Source: JAISGQ01 sp045604155
GTDB lineage: Bacteria > Bacillota > Clostridia > Oscillospirales > Acutalibacteraceae
Assembly (NCBI GenBank): GCA_045604155.1
Contig: JAZUNN010000006.1
Location: forward strand, 1 to 64,000
DNA: 64,000 nt
Direction: 5' to 3'
Shown: one piece after another, positions 40,133-48,898 of the stretch
How positions within the stretch are numbered: position 1 is the first letter of the stretch
Layout: the number at the start of each line of letters is the position of its first letter
Translations under genes and position numbers: made by a program
Notes under the pieces: model-generated
What the model was told of the DNA's origin: nothing
Database searches by the model: none
Seen by the model: only the letters and a program-made list of their open reading frames with translations

Positions 40133-41956
40133 ATGAGCCACGATATAAAAACGCTTCGCAGAAAAGCAATGTCACTCCCTCTTCGTCCGGGGGTGTACAT
40201 CATGCGAAACGAGAAAAAAGAAATAATATATATAGGAAAAGCAAAGGCGCTGAAAAACCGTGTCAGCCAGTATTTCGGCTCTCAGGAAAACCATACCCTG
40301 AAGGTGCGCCGCATGGTTCAGAATGTTGAGGACTTTGACTATATCGTAACAGATTCCGAATATGAAGCCCTGGTGCTGGAATGCAGCCTTATAAAGCAGC
40401 ATTCACCGAAATATAACATACTCCTCAAGGATGACAAGGGCTACAGTTATGTCCGTGTATCAAAGGAAGACTATCCCCGCATGAAGATGGTGCGCCGCAC
40501 GGAAGATGACGGAGCAACATATCTCGGACCCTACACATCCGGCACAACAGTACGTGAAGCTGTGGATGAAGCCTGCAAAATTTTCCGTCTTCCAACCTGC
40601 AGCAGAAGCTTTCCCCGTGATTTCGGAAAAGGACGTCCATGCCTTAATTACTCAATAAAGCAGTGCATGGGTGTGTGCAGAGGAAAAATATCAAAGGAAG
40701 AATATAACGAAGCATTTTCGCAGGCGCTGGATTTTCTCCGCTCAGATGCAGACACCACGATAAAGGTGCTGACAGCGCAGATGGAAGAATGTGCGGAAAA
40801 TCTTGAATTTGAAAAGGCTGCAAAATACCGTGACAGAATAGCAGCTATCAGAAAGATACGTGAAAAGCAAAAGGTTGTAATGACAAAGATAGAAGAGCAG
40901 GATGTCATAGCAGGTGCAGTTTCAGGAAATACTGCCTGCGTGGAGGTAATGCGATATTTCGGAGGCAGACTGTACGAAAGAGAGCATTTTATCTTTGAGG
41001 AAGCACCTGCTCCCGAGATTCTGCGCAGTGAATTTATCGCCAGGTATTACACTTCCCGTGACAGAATACCTCCAAAGATTTATGTGGATATAATGCCCGA
41101 AAGCGGCGAGCTTCTTGAGCACTGGCTTACGGAAAAAAGAGAAAAAAAGGTTTCTGTCAGTGTGCCCATGCGAGGCGAGCAGGTTGAACTGGTGGCTATG
41201 TGCCGCAAAAATGCAGCAGAACACCTGTCTATTATGCGTGGAAAATTCGGAGATATGACAGAAACTCTTGATGATCTTATGCGTATGCTGGGACTGAAAA
41301 AAGCCCCTGAATATATCGAGTCATACGATATTTCCAATACCGCAGGCGAGGCAAACGTAGCAGGCATGGTGGTATTCCGTGACGGAAGACCGCTGAAAAG
41401 CGCATACAGAAAGTTTAAGATAAAAGGCTTCGAAGGTCAGGATGACTATGGCTCCATGCGAGAGGTTATCACAAGACGCCTTGATGAATATCTTGCCCAT
41501 AAGGGAGAAGAAGGATTTGGTACATTGCCTGACCTTATCCTCCTCGACGGCGGTCAGCAGCACGTTGCAGCAGTAAGACCCATAATTGATTCCTACGGTC
41601 TTGATATTCCTGTCTTCGGCATGGTCAAGGATCAGAAGCACAGAACACGAGCCATATCCCAGATGGGGGAGGAAGTTGCAATATCCAAAAACCGCAGGGT
41701 GTTCACACTTATCGGAAACATTCAGGAAGAAGTACACCGCTTCGCCATAACCTTCCACAGAAAAACGAGAGGGAAAAGTGTCACAGGCTCATCACTCACA
41801 AAAATAGAAGGCATAGGTGAAACAAGGGCAAAAGCACTCCTTAAGCACTTCAGAACAATAGCAGCCATAAAGGATGCGTCGGAGGAAGAGCTTGCAGCGG
41901 TTGAAGGCATGACAAAAAAAGCAGCAAAAGCTGTGTATGATGCCTATCGTCAGTAA
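40133..41956 (+). CDS. uvrC: Excinuclease ABC subunit C
   Basis: The 607-aa nuclease makes both cuts in nucleotide excision repair. The N-terminal GIY-YIG domain has RPGVYIM and IIYIGKAK and makes the 3' incision. A Cys cluster (CRLPTC-like, CLNYSIKQCMGVCRGKI) follows, then the UVR coiled coil LEFEKAAKYRDRIAAI around 220-235. The RNase H-like domain (ESYDISNTAGEANVAGMVVF, LPDLILLDGGQQHV) makes the 5' cut, and a tandem helix-hairpin-helix (IEGIGETRAKALLKHF) ends the protein. GGAGG precedes ATG. It is divergent from the ABCG-like pair. Confidence 0.97.
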   Translation: MSHDIKTLRRKAMSLPLRPGVYIMRNEKKEIIYIGKAKALKNRVSQYFGSQENHTLKVRRMVQNVEDFDYIVTDSEYEALVLECSLIKQHSPKYNILLKDDKGYSYVRVSKEDYPRMKMVRRTEDDGATYLGPYTSGTTVREAVDEACKIFRLPTCSRSFPRDFGKGRPCLNYSIKQCMGVCRGKISKEEYNEAFSQALDFLRSDADTTIKVLTAQMEECAENLEFEKAAKYRDRIAAIRKIREKQKVVMTKIEEQDVIAGAVSGNTACVEVMRYFGGRLYEREHFIFEEAPAPEILRSEFIARYYTSRDRIPPKIYVDIMPESGELLEHWLTEKREKKVSVSVPMRGEQVELVAMCRKNAAEHLSIMRGKFGDMTETLDDLMRMLGLKKAPEYIESYDISNTAGEANVAGMVVFRDGRPLKSAYRKFKIKGFEGQDDYGSMREVITRRLDEYLAHKGEEGFGTLPDLILLDGGQQHVAAVRPIIDSYGLDIPVFGMVKDQKHRTRAISQMGEEVAISKNRRVFTLIGNIQEEVHRFAITFHRKTRGKSVTGSSLTKIEGIGETRAKALLKHFRTIAAIKDASEEELAAVEGMTKKAAKAVYDAYRQ

Positions 41957-42049
41957 GAAACAAAATAAAAAGAGATAAACATAATATAGACACTTTACAA
42001 CCCAAAAACTTTGTGTTAGTATGTTTTATGTAACCAAAGGAGAATTCAT

Positions 42050-42607
42050 ATGAGAATCATAACAGGAACCGCAAGGGGACGAAAATTAAAAACACTTGAA
42101 AATCTCGATGTAAGACCCACTGCAGAAAGAGTCAAAGAGGGTCTGTTTTCCGCACTTCAGTTTTCGATAGAGGGAAGACGTGTGTTGGATATGTTCGCCG
42201 GCAGCGGACAGTTGGGACTTGAAGCACTCAGCAGAGGAGCACGCAGCGCACTGTTTCTGGAGCAGTCACAAAAGGCTGCTGCGGTAGTGAGAGAAAACAT
42301 CGAATCATGCGGTTTTGGCGACCGTTCACGACTAGTCCAGACCGATTCGCTCAGCTACCTGAGAACAAGCGAAGATGTGTTTGATATAGCATTCATCGAT
42401 CCACCGTATGCGGACGAAAAGCTTAACAGTTTTATCAAGGCTGCCGTTGAGCATATGTCAATAACAGGCACCGTATGCGTGGAAACTCCCAAAGAGCGTG
42501 AACTTCCCGAATCCTTCAGCGGAGTAGTGGAGTTTGTAATCGACAAGGTTTACGTATATGGAAAGACAAAGGTGACAATGTACAGAAGAAAACCCGTTAA
42601 AGAGTAA
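42050..42607 (+). CDS. rsmD: 16S rRNA (guanine-966-N2)-methyltransferase RsmD
   Basis: The 185-aa SAM-dependent enzyme starts RIITGTARGRKLKT as in the family. VLDMFAGSGQLGLEALSRGA is the SAM-binding motif I near residue 45, and IDPPYADEK near 112 is the NPPY-type catalytic motif for N2-guanine methylation. AAAGGAG precedes ATG. It lies 10 bases before coaD, the classic Firmicutes pairing. Confidence 0.95.
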   Translation: MRIITGTARGRKLKTLENLDVRPTAERVKEGLFSALQFSIEGRRVLDMFAGSGQLGLEALSRGARSALFLEQSQKAAAVVRENIESCGFGDRSRLVQTDSLSYLRTSEDVFDIAFIDPPYADEKLNSFIKAAVEHMSITGTVCVETPKERELPESFSGVVEFVIDKVYVYGKTKVTMYRRKPVKE

Positions 42608-42617
42608 GGTGTTATAA

Positions 42618-43106
42618 ATGAGAACTGCAATCTGCCCGGGCAGCTTTGACCCGGTAACAATAGGACATCTTGATATAATCAGCAGAGCATCGCAGATATT
42701 TGACAAAGTTGTAGTTGCAGTGCTGCACAACCCACGTAAAAGTGCGGTTTTTACAGATACAGAGCGAGTGGAAATGCTTGAAAGTGTAGTAAGTCAGCTC
42801 CCGAATGTGGAGGTCATCTGTCATGACGGACTGCTTGCAGACCTTGCAGAAGAAATCGGCGCAAGTGTAATAGTAAAAGGTCTTCGTGCAGTTTCCGACT
42901 TTGAGTATGAATTTCAGATGGCGCTGGCAAACAGAAAACTCAACCCGAAGGTTGAAACCATGTTCCTGACAACAAGTGCAGAGAATATGTTCCTTTCATC
43001 CAGTGTTGTAAAGCAGATTGCCAGTTTCGGTGGGGATATTTCAAGCTTTGTTCCTGCTGCACTGTGTGAGAAAATAGCAAAAAGATTAGGCGCAAAGGAG
43101 AGTTGA
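42618..43106 (+). CDS. coaD: Phosphopantetheine adenylyltransferase
   Basis: The 162-aa enzyme joins ATP and 4'-phosphopantetheine in coenzyme A synthesis. PGSFDPVTIGHLDII near the start carries the (T/H)xGH nucleotide-binding motif. LRAVSDFEYEFQMALANRKL binds phosphopantetheine, and LSSSVVKQIASFGGD is the C-terminal motif. It is followed after 4 bases by a coiled-coil gene, often conserved here in Clostridia. Confidence 0.96.
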   Translation: MRTAICPGSFDPVTIGHLDIISRASQIFDKVVVAVLHNPRKSAVFTDTERVEMLESVVSQLPNVEVICHDGLLADLAEEIGASVIVKGLRAVSDFEYEFQMALANRKLNPKVETMFLTTSAENMFLSSSVVKQIASFGGDISSFVPAALCEKIAKRLGAKES

Positions 43107-43110
43107 GAAC

Positions 43111-43623
43111 GTGAAAAGTGTGGAAGAGTTAATTGAAGAGATGGAGGAAGTTCTGGACAATGCGAAATCAGTGCCCATGTTCGGCGGACGCTCAATGATC
43201 AACGTTGAGGAGATGCGTTCTATTATTGATGACATACGCTCGGCACTCCCCCAGGAGATCCGCAAGGCACAGTCAATAGTCAAGAATCGCAGTGAGATTC
43301 TCAACGATGCACGAAAGGAAGCAGAAACCATCATCCGCAAGGCGGAAGAGCGTGCACGTCAGATGGTCAATCAGGAAGATATCGTCCGTCATGCAACCCA
43401 GCTTGCAGCAGAAAAGGAAGCAAAGGCAAGAGCAAACTCCCGTGAAATCCGCAAGGGAGCAAGAGATTTTGCAGAAACATGCCTGCGCAGAACAGAGGAT
43501 TATATGAGCCAGCGTCTCAATGAACTTCGCAGAGCACGCCAGAATCTCCATGCATCCCAGAAGGCAGCAGATGAAGCAGCAGGATATGCGGACGAAAGCG
43601 AAGTAATTGACAACGAAGATTGA
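43111..43623 (+). CDS. Coiled-coil protein (ATP-synthase-B/DivIVA-like) after coaD
   Basis: The 170-aa protein starts with GTG four bases after coaD. It is almost wholly charged helix (RKEAETIIRKAEERARQMVN), preceded by EELIEEMEEVLDNAK and a conserved VPMFGGRSMINVEEM segment. Database entries of this type are often named ATPase or V-type subunit H by coiled-coil likeness only. No membrane segment is present. A role in division or envelope organisation is possible but not shown. Confidence 0.75.
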   Translation: MKSVEELIEEMEEVLDNAKSVPMFGGRSMINVEEMRSIIDDIRSALPQEIRKAQSIVKNRSEILNDARKEAETIIRKAEERARQMVNQEDIVRHATQLAAEKEAKARANSREIRKGARDFAETCLRRTEDYMSQRLNELRRARQNLHASQKAADEAAGYADESEVIDNED

Positions 43624-43677
43624 TCACTCAAATGTAGAAATTTTAGACTTAAATTTATGCAAATTCAATAATGAGAG

Positions 43678-43717
43678 TAACACCCGACTACTATATTTAG
43701 TAGTCGGGTGTTTTTAC
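43678..43717 (+). terminator. Terminator of rsmD-coaD operon
   Basis: ACACCCGACTACTA pairs with TAGTAGTCGGGTGT, then TTTTT. Confidence 0.9.
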
Positions 43718-43796
43718 GTCTACTAAAATCCGAAAATGAGAAAAAGAAAATTCAAAACATGGTCTGATTTTACATAATAATGCAAAAATCAAAGTG

Positions 43797-43825
43797 TTGC
43801 AATTTCCCATTAAAGTGGCTATAAT
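43797..43825 (+). promoter_or_regulatory. dcw cluster promoter (Pmra)
   Basis: TTGCAA (43797-43802), 17 bases and TATAAT (43820-43825). This leaves a leader of about 120 bases before mraZ containing the repeats below. The stretch 43718-43796 holds no further signal that I can see. Confidence 0.85.
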
Positions 43826-43836
43826 AAACATCGAGG

Positions 43837-43897
43837 TGGAGCAAAATGGCGGGAAAAACCATTATGAAGCCAGTGAGATAACATCGAAATGGCGGGA
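43837..43897 (+). promoter_or_regulatory. Putative MraZ-binding repeats
   Basis: TGGAG-caaaa-TGGCG (43837-43851) has the 5-base-spaced TGGNN repeats expected for MraZ. The decamer AATGGCGGGA occurs at 43845-43854 and again at 43888-43897, 43 bases apart. They lie just downstream of the predicted transcription start. Confidence 0.6.
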
Positions 43898-43951
43898 GAA
43901 TGCTCCGAAATGTAGCCGAACCGGCAATTTTTGAGGAAAGGGGTGCGTGAA

Positions 43952-44371
43952 ATGCTTATAGGCGAATACAGCCACAATGTCGATGCAAAAGGCAGAGTGT
44001 TTATTCCCGCAAAGTACCGAGCTGACTTGGGTTCGTCCTTTGTTGTGACCAAAAGTGCAGACGGAAGTATCAGAGCGCACACCGCAAAGAGCTGGGAACG
44101 TTATGTAAATGCGTTCAGCGGAGCAACCGCTGAAATGAATAACCTCAGAAGACTTATCTGTGCAGGCGCTGTAGAGCTTGAAATGGATTCCCAGGGCAGA
44201 GTAATGCTGCCTGAAGCACTCAGAAAGCACGCAGTTATCACAGATAAGGTTCAGATCATAGGAATGCTTGATTGGGTAGAATTCTGGAATCCGGAAAAGT
44301 ACGAAGCAGTAACATCAAACATGACTGCAGAGATGGAAATCCAGATGCTTTCCGGACTGAATTTGGGTTAA
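43952..44371 (+). CDS. mraZ: Transcriptional regulator MraZ
   Basis: The 139-aa protein has two SpoVT/AbrB-type DNA-binding halves, each with the D-x-x-x-R motif (DAKGRVFIPAKYR, residues 11-23, and DSQGRVMLPEALR near 84-96). It opens as LIGEYSHNVDAKGR, the family N-terminus. MraZ forms a ring and represses its own dcw operon. ATG 43952 follows GGGGTG; a start at 43931 is upstream of this site. Confidence 0.95.
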   Translation: MLIGEYSHNVDAKGRVFIPAKYRADLGSSFVVTKSADGSIRAHTAKSWERYVNAFSGATAEMNNLRRLICAGAVELEMDSQGRVMLPEALRKHAVITDKVQIIGMLDWVEFWNPEKYEAVTSNMTAEMEIQMLSGLNLG

Positions 44372-44375
44372 GAAT

Positions 44376-45326
44376 ATGGCTGAAAAACTTGAAAATATCG
44401 GATTTTCTCACAAACCTGTTCTTCTTACGGAAACTGTTGAGAATCTCGTTCATAATCCCGATGGGGTATATATAGACGGCACCGCAGGCGGCGGCGGACA
44501 CAGCGCTGCAATACTTGAAAGGCTGTCTGAAAAGGGCAGACTGGTCTGCATAGACCAGGATCCCGACGCAATCAGGACGGTTACCGAAAGATTTAAGAAT
44601 GACCGAAGAGTAAAGATTGTCCGCAGTAACTTTGAACACATCACAGACGCCGCTGCCGAAGCAGGGTACGACAGCTGCGACGGTGTCCTGCTTGACATCG
44701 GCGTCTCCTCCCATCAGCTTGATTGCGTGGAAAGAGGCTTTTCCTATCATCACGATGCACCTCTGGATATGCGAATGAGTCAGAAAGGTACAAGTGCCGC
44801 AGATCTTGTGGCAGAGCTTTCCTGGCAGAAGCTTGCGGAGATATTCACAAAGTACGGAGAAGAGAAGTTTTCCGTAAAGATTGCGAAAAAGATCTGTGAG
44901 GAGAGGGAAAAGGCTCCAATTCTCACCACTCTGCAGCTTGCAGACATAATCCGTGATGCAGTTCCTGCTGCAGCACGCCGTGACGGACATCCCGCACGCC
45001 GCAGTTTTCAGGCGCTGAGAATAGCGGTCAACGATGAACTGGGCGTTCTTGAAAGAGGCATGGACGGTGCATTTGAGCTGCTGAGAGAAGAAGGACGACT
45101 TGCCATAATCACATTCCATTCACTTGAAGACAGAATAGTAAAGCGCAGAATGGCACAGTGGTGCAGCGGCTGCACCTGCCCGCCGGAATTTCCGGTGTGC
45201 GTTTGCGGCAACACTCCCCGTGCAGAGCTTGTTACACGCAAGCCTGCGGCACCTTCAAAAGAGGAGCTTGAGGAGAATCCGAGAAGCAGAAGCAGCAAGC
45301 TTCGTGTGTGCAGAAAACTGAAATAA
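44376..45326 (+). CDS. rsmH: 16S rRNA (cytosine-1402-N4)-methyltransferase RsmH
   Basis: The 316-aa enzyme methylates C1402 in the ribosomal P site. FSHKPVLLTETVENLV opens the family, YIDGTAGGGGHSAAIL is the SAM motif, LLDIGVSSHQLD and DAPLDMRM follow, and RRSFQALRIAVNDEL is the C-terminal family block, with ITFHSLEDRIVK after it. It is the second gene of dcw, 4 bases after mraZ. Confidence 0.96.
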   Translation: MAEKLENIGFSHKPVLLTETVENLVHNPDGVYIDGTAGGGGHSAAILERLSEKGRLVCIDQDPDAIRTVTERFKNDRRVKIVRSNFEHITDAAAEAGYDSCDGVLLDIGVSSHQLDCVERGFSYHHDAPLDMRMSQKGTSAADLVAELSWQKLAEIFTKYGEEKFSVKIAKKICEEREKAPILTTLQLADIIRDAVPAAARRDGHPARRSFQALRIAVNDELGVLERGMDGAFELLREEGRLAIITFHSLEDRIVKRRMAQWCSGCTCPPEFPVCVCGNTPRAELVTRKPAAPSKEELEENPRSRSSKLRVCRKLK

Positions 45327-45440
45327 AAGACCATAGATATATTGACATAATTAGTTTACCGTAATATAATTTACATAACCCACAAAAGTGGGCTGAATTG
45401 GATGGTTGACGGAAACGATTAGGGAGGGAGCTTTGAGGTA

Positions 45441-45986
45441 ATGCAGCAGTCAAAGGAGTTTTACGGCAAAGGAAGTCTGGCTGAAGAATTTGACTTCGGG
45501 ATGTTTGAAATAAATGAAATGCTTGAAGCAAAGGCTCAGGCAAGACAGAAGAAAAAAGAAGCCGAGCGTCAGGCAAAGATAAAGGAAAACCGTGCACAGC
45601 AGGCAGCACGGGGCAAGAAGCATAATCAGCCTCTTACCATTGTTGACAAATACGGAAAGTTCCGTGTCGCAATGGTTGTATTCATGGCGCTTATGATAAT
45701 CACTCTGCTTGCAATAATGGTAGGAAACCACCAGAAGGTAAATGACATCACACATGACATAAAGAACAAGACCGCTGAGCTTACTGTACTCGAGCAGGAT
45801 TATGAGGTTATGAAAATAGCCTTCGAGAGCAAAATGAGCGATGCTGCAATCGAGCAGTATGCAATAAAGGAACTCGGTATGCAGCACAGAGAGAACTATC
45901 AGACCGAGTGGCTCAGCATAAATAATGATGATGTATTTGAAGATTGCGACAAAGGCCGAACAATCTTCTTCTGGAACAATCATTGA
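45441..45986 (+). CDS. ftsL: FtsL-like septum protein
   Basis: The 181-aa bitopic protein has a long charged cytoplasmic part with a coiled coil (QARQKKKEAERQAKIKENRA), one membrane helix (about residues 74-95) and a periplasmic-side leucine-zipper-like coiled coil followed by YAIKELGMQHRE. The sequence of FtsL is poorly conserved; position between rsmH and the PBP gene, size and topology support the call. A GGGAGGG ... GAGG pair precedes ATG. Confidence 0.8.
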   Translation: MQQSKEFYGKGSLAEEFDFGMFEINEMLEAKAQARQKKKEAERQAKIKENRAQQAARGKKHNQPLTIVDKYGKFRVAMVVFMALMIITLLAIMVGNHQKVNDITHDIKNKTAELTVLEQDYEVMKIAFESKMSDAAIEQYAIKELGMQHRENYQTEWLSINNDDVFEDCDKGRTIFFWNNH

Positions 45987-45987
45987 T

Positions 45988-46125
45988 AAACCGAACACAT
46001 AAACGTGAGCAAAGAGCAGTATAAATACATAAGGCGCTCCGTTCGGTTCGTCGCTGAATAACGAACAATAAAGCACGGGCAGAGAGTCGAGATTGAAGAA
46101 AAATCTTGGCTCTCCTTTTGCGTAA
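45988..46125 (+). promoter_or_regulatory. Structured spacer between ftsL and pbp
   Basis: AACCGAAC (near 45988) can pair with GTTCGGTT (near 46040), and GAGAGTCGAGATT can pair imperfectly with AATCTTGGCTCTC, followed by CTTTTGC (about 46083-46125). The second looks like a weak intrinsic terminator inside the operon, so it may attenuate or process the mRNA. Confidence 0.45.
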
Positions 46126-46177
46126 ATGAGATAAACAATGCCGTAAAAAGCATTTGTCAGGACAAAAAGGAGTAACT

Positions 46178-48781
46178 ATGGCAGAGAGAGATAACGATAG
46201 AAGAAAATCCGTGTCATATACAAGGGACAGAAGGGAATACAGCAGCGGAGAAAAGCGCACAGCTTCGTCCTCTGCAGGTGCATCAAAGCCGAAAGACTGG
46301 CGTAATATGGCCGAACGTCAGGACAAAGATGCAAGACGCCGCAGAGCAGAAGCCGAAGAAGCACGTGAAAGAAAAGCTGCAAGAGAAACACGAAACGAGA
46401 CATCGAAAAATGTAAAGGGCAGCTTTTCCGAAATAATGGATTCTTTCGACAGATGGTTTGACAAGGTTGGCAGAAAAGGCAAAAGACGTAAAAAAGTCCC
46501 CAAATATGCCGATTCCACAATGCGAAAGAGAAACAACGGAATGCTGGTCGCAATGATGATCTGCTTTGTCATTCTTTTCGGTTTTCTTGGTTATTATCAG
46601 CTTATTGACAGAGAAAGATGGCAGCAGCTTGCCGTGGAGCAGCAGCTTCAGGATACAGTGCTGACAGCAAAGAGAGGCGCAGTCTACGATGCCAATATGC
46701 AGACTCTTGTCCAGAGCAGGACTGCATGGAAGGTATGGATAAAAAAGAGCTCCCTGAAAGATGAGCACAAGGATGCGGTAGTCCAGATGCTTGCAGAAGT
46801 GCTTGAACTGGATGAAGAATACATATACGGAAGACTCGAACTCAATTTTTCCGATATTTCCCTCAACGGCAAGGCTGATAAGACCCAGAAGGATGCCATA
46901 GAAGCCTTCACAAGAGATGAAAAGGGTAAAGTTGTAATTCCCGGCATCTACATGGTGCAGGATACCGAGCGCTATTACTCAAGCTCCAATGCAAACCTTG
47001 CGTCCACTATTCTTGGTTTTACAAACGATTCAAATACAGGTGCAGCAGGTCTTGAACTGCAGTATAACGATACCCTCAGCGGTGTTCCGGGACGTCAGAT
47101 AGTCGCAACAAATGCAAAGTCAGATGCTGCAATGCCCTTTGATTACAAGATGATGATCGATCCTCAGGAAGGCAACAGCCTTGTGCTGACCATTGATCAG
47201 AATATCCAGGGCTGGCTTGAGGACGCACTTCGTCAGGCAGTAAAGGATAACGATGTACGTAACCGTGCCTGCGGAATAATCATGAACGTGAATACCGGTG
47301 AAATTCTCGCCATGTCCACTATTCCTGACTATAATCCCTCGGACTACAGGACAATACAGGATGAAAGAACCGCAGCCCAGATCGCAGCCATAAGCGATGA
47401 AAAAGAGAGAAAAGCAGCACTTGCCGATGCTCAGAATGAGCAGTGGAAAAACAAGTGTATATCCGATACCTATGAACCCGGCTCGGTTTTCAAGCCCGTA
47501 ACCATGGCGGCGGCACTTGAAGAAGGCGTCGCAAACCTCAATTCAGGCTTCTACTGCAGAGGCTACTCCATAGTAAACGGTCGAAAGATCAGATGTGCCG
47601 CATCCTACGGTCACGGCTCCGAAAGCCTGACAAAGGGCATGATGAATTCCTGCAACCCCGTATTCATGGAGCTTGCAGGCAGAATAGGCGCTGAAAGCTT
47701 CTACAAGTATTTCACCGCATTCGGACTTACAGAAAAAACCGGTATAGACCTTCCCGGTGAAGCCAGCGGTATCATGCATACCATGAAGGTACTTGAGAAG
47801 GAGTCTGATACCCTTGCAGTAAGCTCCTTCGGACAGAGTTTCAAGATCACCCCTGTGCAGATGGTAACCGCCATAGCGGCAGTATCCAACGGCGGATATC
47901 TTGTTCAGCCTCATGTGGTAAGCCAGATACTTGACAGCGACGGAAATATCGTTGAAAGAGTTGATACAGAAGTCAAGCGTCAGGTAATTGCCGAAAGCAC
48001 TTCAAAGAAAATCAATTCCATGCTGGAGCAGACAGTAAGCGGCGGTACCGCAAAGAACGGATACATAGCAGGTTACCGTATAGGCGGTAAGACAGGTACC
48101 TCTGAAAAGATTCAGGAGCAGGCTGAAACGGGCGTAAAATCATACATTGCATCCTATTGTGCAATCGCACCCAGCGATGATCCTGAGATCGTAATGCTTG
48201 TGCTTCTCGATGAACCCCATGGCGCAGCCCACACCGGCGGTACAATCGCAGCACCTGTATGCCGTACTGTGCTGAGCAATGTTCTGCCTTACCTTGGAAT
48301 CGACACAATCTACAGCACAAAGGATGTAGAATTGCTTGACGTTCAGGCGCCGAATACGGTAGGCAGCACCATAGAAAATGCAAAGTCTGCAATCAAGGAA
48401 AAGGATCTCAAGTGCAGAGTCATCGGCTCAGGCGATAAGGTCACATCCCAGATACCCAAGGGTCTGCAGAGTCTGCCCAAGGGAAGCACCGTTGTGCTTT
48501 ATGCACTTACTGAAGATGAAATTCTTGAAGCGAAGGTCAACGGTGAAGAAGACAGCAGTGAACCCTGGCTCAGAATGACCACAGTGCCTGACCTGACAGG
48601 CATGTCACCTTCAAGAGCAAACAAGGCAGTAACCAACGCAAACCTCAACATCCGTTACGCAGGAACGGGTTACAACAGCACAGCAGGTCTTGTAGTCGGT
48701 CAGTCCATTGAAGGCGGCGAAAAAGTTGCTCAGGGAACCGTAATAACCGTTGAGTTCATCGAAGGCGGACTTTACGACTAA
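46178..48781 (+). CDS. Class B penicillin-binding protein with PASTA domains (PBP2/SpoVD type)
   Basis: The 867-aa transpeptidase has a long basic cytoplasmic tail (about 125 residues), one membrane helix (residues 128-148) and a PBP dimerisation domain (LTAKRGAVYDANMQTLVQS). The catalytic domain has SVFK near residue 434 (active Ser), SCN near 489 and KTGTS near 637. Two C-terminal PASTA domains (AIKEKDLKCRVIGSG...; VPDLTGMSPSRANKAVTNAN) bind cell-wall units. It cross-links septal peptidoglycan with FtsW. ATG 46178 follows AAGGAG; 24 bases more upstream are in frame without a site. Confidence 0.93.
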   Translation: MAERDNDRRKSVSYTRDRREYSSGEKRTASSSAGASKPKDWRNMAERQDKDARRRRAEAEEARERKAARETRNETSKNVKGSFSEIMDSFDRWFDKVGRKGKRRKKVPKYADSTMRKRNNGMLVAMMICFVILFGFLGYYQLIDRERWQQLAVEQQLQDTVLTAKRGAVYDANMQTLVQSRTAWKVWIKKSSLKDEHKDAVVQMLAEVLELDEEYIYGRLELNFSDISLNGKADKTQKDAIEAFTRDEKGKVVIPGIYMVQDTERYYSSSNANLASTILGFTNDSNTGAAGLELQYNDTLSGVPGRQIVATNAKSDAAMPFDYKMMIDPQEGNSLVLTIDQNIQGWLEDALRQAVKDNDVRNRACGIIMNVNTGEILAMSTIPDYNPSDYRTIQDERTAAQIAAISDEKERKAALADAQNEQWKNKCISDTYEPGSVFKPVTMAAALEEGVANLNSGFYCRGYSIVNGRKIRCAASYGHGSESLTKGMMNSCNPVFMELAGRIGAESFYKYFTAFGLTEKTGIDLPGEASGIMHTMKVLEKESDTLAVSSFGQSFKITPVQMVTAIAAVSNGGYLVQPHVVSQILDSDGNIVERVDTEVKRQVIAESTSKKINSMLEQTVSGGTAKNGYIAGYRIGGKTGTSEKIQEQAETGVKSYIASYCAIAPSDDPEIVMLVLLDEPHGAAHTGGTIAAPVCRTVLSNVLPYLGIDTIYSTKDVELLDVQAPNTVGSTIENAKSAIKEKDLKCRVIGSGDKVTSQIPKGLQSLPKGSTVVLYALTEDEILEAKVNGEEDSSEPWLRMTTVPDLTGMSPSRANKAVTNANLNIRYAGTGYNSTAGLVVGQSIEGGEKVAQGTVITVEFIEGGLYD

Positions 48782-48796
48782 ATGTACGTGTATCTA

Positions 48797-48825
48797 TTGC
48801 GTTTTGGAACTATATATAGTATAAT
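48797..48825 (+). promoter_or_regulatory. Internal dcw promoter before murE
   Basis: TTGCGT (48797-48802), 17 bases and TATAAT (48820-48825), 74 bases before the murE start. Confidence 0.75.
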
Positions 48826-48898
48826 CTATCTGTTAGCGGCTTTTAGTGCGGCGTGTGTGCACCGAAAGTCAGAAACCAATGGAAAGCAGTGAAGTTTA

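Noticed and set aside
48012..48392. Leftward frames inside the PBP gene
   Set aside because: They are antisense to the PBP catalytic region with intact SxxK, SxN and KTG motifs.
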